Origin: Labilithrix sp.
GTDB taxonomy: Bacteria > Myxococcota_A > Polyangia > Polyangiales > Polyangiaceae
Direction of reading: 5' to 3'
Length of the DNA: 56,266 nucleotides
NCBI GenBank assembly: GCA_028287065.1
Contig: JAQBQJ010000174.1
Coordinates: 1 to 56,266 of the forward strand
In this document: positions 54,775-56,266 of the stretch, piece by piece
How positions within the stretch are numbered: the first letter of the stretch is position 1
How the letters are laid out: every line of letters begins with the position of its first letter
Notes under the pieces: model-generated
The model's database searches: none
Told to the model about the DNA's origin: nothing
Seen by the model: only the letters and a program-made list of their open reading frames with translations
Translations under genes and position numbers: made by a program

Positions 54775-55683
54775 TCACTTGACGTAGATGTCGTGGTACT
54801 CCCACCACGTGGTGCTCGTGGCGCCGGTACCGACCTCCGAGCAATCGGCCCCGCCGGAGAGCCCGCTCGGCGCCGAGAGATCGCGTCGCCGGAGGATGAC
54901 CGTCGCAGAGCGCGGGGCGTTGCCATTGCTCGACGCCCAGAAGTTCTCCGGCGTGTTGTCGCATCGCACGGGATCGCCGTCGAAGGCGTTGCCCTTCGAG
55001 CCGCCCATGCGCACCGCGTCGCGGACGACGTCCTTCGTATTTTCGAACGGAACGAGGTTCGGATCGAGCGCCCCCGACTGCACGGATTCCTGGCCTCCGA
55101 AGATGTGCCAGCACGAAGCGGAGCCGGCGAAGGTCTGGCTCACGCGCACCCGCGTCCAGCGGAAGTCGTCCGCGAAGAAGATGCGATGCCGCGTCGGCGG
55201 AACGCTGCCGCCGCAACCGGGCGAGTTCACGTAGACGCGCATGACGACGCCCCCGCGCGCGTCGTTGGTTCGCGTCACGGTCGCTTCCTGCTTCGCCTCT
55301 GCGGCCAGCAGATCGGCGGTGACGAGCATCCAGCCCCCGTCGTCGTTGGTCATGTCGCAGTAGGCGACGAAGGACGGAGCGGGGCCGTCACCATCCGGAT
55401 CGATCCGCTGCGGACCGTCCGGTGTGTTGGGCTGCGAGCGCTTGAGGGCGTCGCACGACGAGACGGCCGCGGCGGGCCCGAGAGCGCCTTCGGTGGCCCC
55501 GTCCGCCGGTGAGCCGTCGGCCGCGGCGTCGGCGTCCGCGCGGGCGCCTGGATCATCGCCCTTCGTCACGGCCCCTGCGAGGCCGTCGAGCGACGTCGTG
55601 AGCGAGCAAGCGATCGCGAGGGAAGCGATTGCCGGCGGAACGAACAGTGCAGCGGCGAATGGCCAAGCCCGCGCGGTTCGCAT
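54775..55683 (-). CDS. fibrinogen-like-domain lipoprotein
   Basis: A 302-aa predicted lipoprotein (signal ends IAC). An Ala/Asp-rich linker leads to a fibrinogen C-terminal-like domain: CDALKRS, FVAYCDMTNDDGGWMLV, then GNAFDGDPVRCDNTPENFW and WWEYHDIYVK at the end. Such domains bind glycans or proteins on cell surfaces. TATCCT lies 9 nt before the ATG with no Shine-Dalgarno. The region downstream to gnd (155 bp) shows nothing. Confidence 0.85.
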   Translation of the reverse strand: MRTARAWPFAAALFVPPAIASLAIACSLTTSLDGLAGAVTKGDDPGARADADAAADGSPADGATEGALGPAAAVSSCDALKRSQPNTPDGPQRIDPDGDGPAPSFVAYCDMTNDDGGWMLVTADLLAAEAKQEATVTRTNDARGGVVMRVYVNSPGCGGSVPPTRHRIFFADDFRWTRVRVSQTFAGSASCWHIFGGQESVQSGALDPNLVPFENTKDVVRDAVRMGGSKGNAFDGDPVRCDNTPENFWASSNGNAPRSATVILRRRDLSAPSGLSGGADCSEVGTGATSTTWWEYHDIYVK

Positions 55684-55862
55684 CGACACCGGAGGATAGC
55701 AGCGCGCCAGCTTCGACGGCGTGCGGCCACGACCTGCGGGCGACGCGTCCGCGACACTGGCCCAGGACACCCTCGAAACTGTCCGGGCCACCCCCACACG
55801 CCGGCAACCACGCGGAATCATGAGACCGCGATGTCGGCACGGCACTCGCTTTGGGGGCGGAC

Positions 55863-56266
55863 ATGGCTCGTCCCCTCGTTCTTCGCGTCCTGGTCTTCCT
55901 CGCCATCGTCCTGGCCGTCGCCGATGCGCGCGCGTCGCCGCGCGCGCGATCGGACGAGGATCTGCTGGGCGACGAAGAGATCGATCCCGAGGATCTCGTC
56001 GGGCGGGCGACCGTCGGACGCGCCGCAACGCGGACCGCGCCCGGAGGCGAGGCATGGGTCTCGCTCGCGGGGTTCACGCGTTCGACGATCGCCGGAGAGC
56101 GAGAGCTCGGAGGCATGCTCGTCGTGGGCCTGCCGCTCGATCGCTTCGCAAGGGTCGGAGCGCGCGCCGCAGCTGCGTCGAACGTGACGACGAGCGCGGC
56201 CGCGAACGTCGTGCCGGTGGTCGCCGTCGAGGAGCCGGCCGTCGGCGTGACGCCGCGGCTCGCGCG
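55863..56266 (+). CDS. secreted protein, partial (runs off window)
   Basis: An open frame of 134 codons without a stop before the window end. It starts with a signal peptide (PLVLRVLVFLAIVLAVADARA) and has an acidic segment (DEDLLGDEEIDPEDLVG), then a normal alpha/beta-like pattern (LGGMLVVGLPLDRFARVG). No domain can be named from this fragment. The 179 bp between it and the divergent fibrinogen-like gene contain no other feature I can see. Confidence 0.7.
   Translation, partial: MARPLVLRVLVFLAIVLAVADARASPRARSDEDLLGDEEIDPEDLVGRATVGRAATRTAPGGEAWVSLAGFTRSTIAGERELGGMLVVGLPLDRFARVGARAAAASNVTTSAAANVVPVVAVEEPAVGVTPRLA

Overview
This 56.3-kb, very GC-rich window is dense protein-coding DNA. It most likely comes from a large-genome Myxococcota, probably an order Polyangiales relative. 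That is inferred from four Hanks-type Ser/Thr kinases plus one pseudokinase, AgmX/PglI-type and DUF2330 proteins, MYXO-CTERM-like C-terminal anchors, many lipoproteins and frequent GTG starts. I see no rRNA, tRNA, CRISPR array, transposase or phage gene. It reads as core-to-accessory chromosome, not a mobile island.

Layout. 64-6419 (-): a tightly overlapping operon of a short-chain dehydrogenase, a divergent QueA-like protein, an SbcD/YhaO-like nuclease and an SbcC/YhaN-like ATPase, facing an XRE-cupin regulator. 7067-10832: a Cys-rich small protein, a sugar-nucleotide epimerase, an AgmX-like TonB-type protein and a family 2 glycosyltransferase (surface functions). 10872-17288 (-): a thermolysin-like metalloprotease and a kinase/cyclase-like/AAA/TPR protein, each ending inside a short tandem repeat. 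17343-20354: rlmE, a stand-alone rplC with its own terminator, a bcp peroxiredoxin and a stand-alone rplS with a consensus promoter; a 143-bp palindrome follows rplS. 20603-25617: a flavin-halogenase-like enzyme, two small membrane proteins and a TetR gene divergent from a two-gene operon through paired operators. 25629-28946: small lipoproteins and a DUF2330 protein. 29022-33276: thiO plus a feruloyl-CoA-synthase-like ligase, a DUF1801 protein with a histone-H1-like tail, and mutT/vanZ firing divergently from one overlapping -10 element. 33283-36173: a lipase, a secreted protein and a VWA lipoprotein.

36221-44491 is a signalling block: a membrane kinase diverges from an MscS channel, a pseudokinase fused to a non-catalytic formylglycine-enzyme-like domain, an active kinase and a TPR/PEGA protein. 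It is my best candidate for an undescribed system, plausibly envelope or mechanical sensing. 44501-56266: lipoproteins, a Pit phosphate transporter with its DUF47 partner, a fourth kinase coupled to a spermidine-synthase-like gene, a DUF2132 protein, 6-phosphogluconate dehydrogenase, a fibrinogen-like lipoprotein and the start of a secreted protein cut by the window edge.

Two features recur. Many genes have a TANNNT hexamer 6-10 nt before the start codon and no Shine-Dalgarno, which suggests leaderless mRNAs. Most convergent gene pairs are separated by 12 bp or less. Hexanucleotide repeats, (TTCCTG)n and (ACGAGC)n, recur inside and between genes. All functions are inferred by reading the sequence; no database search was possible.
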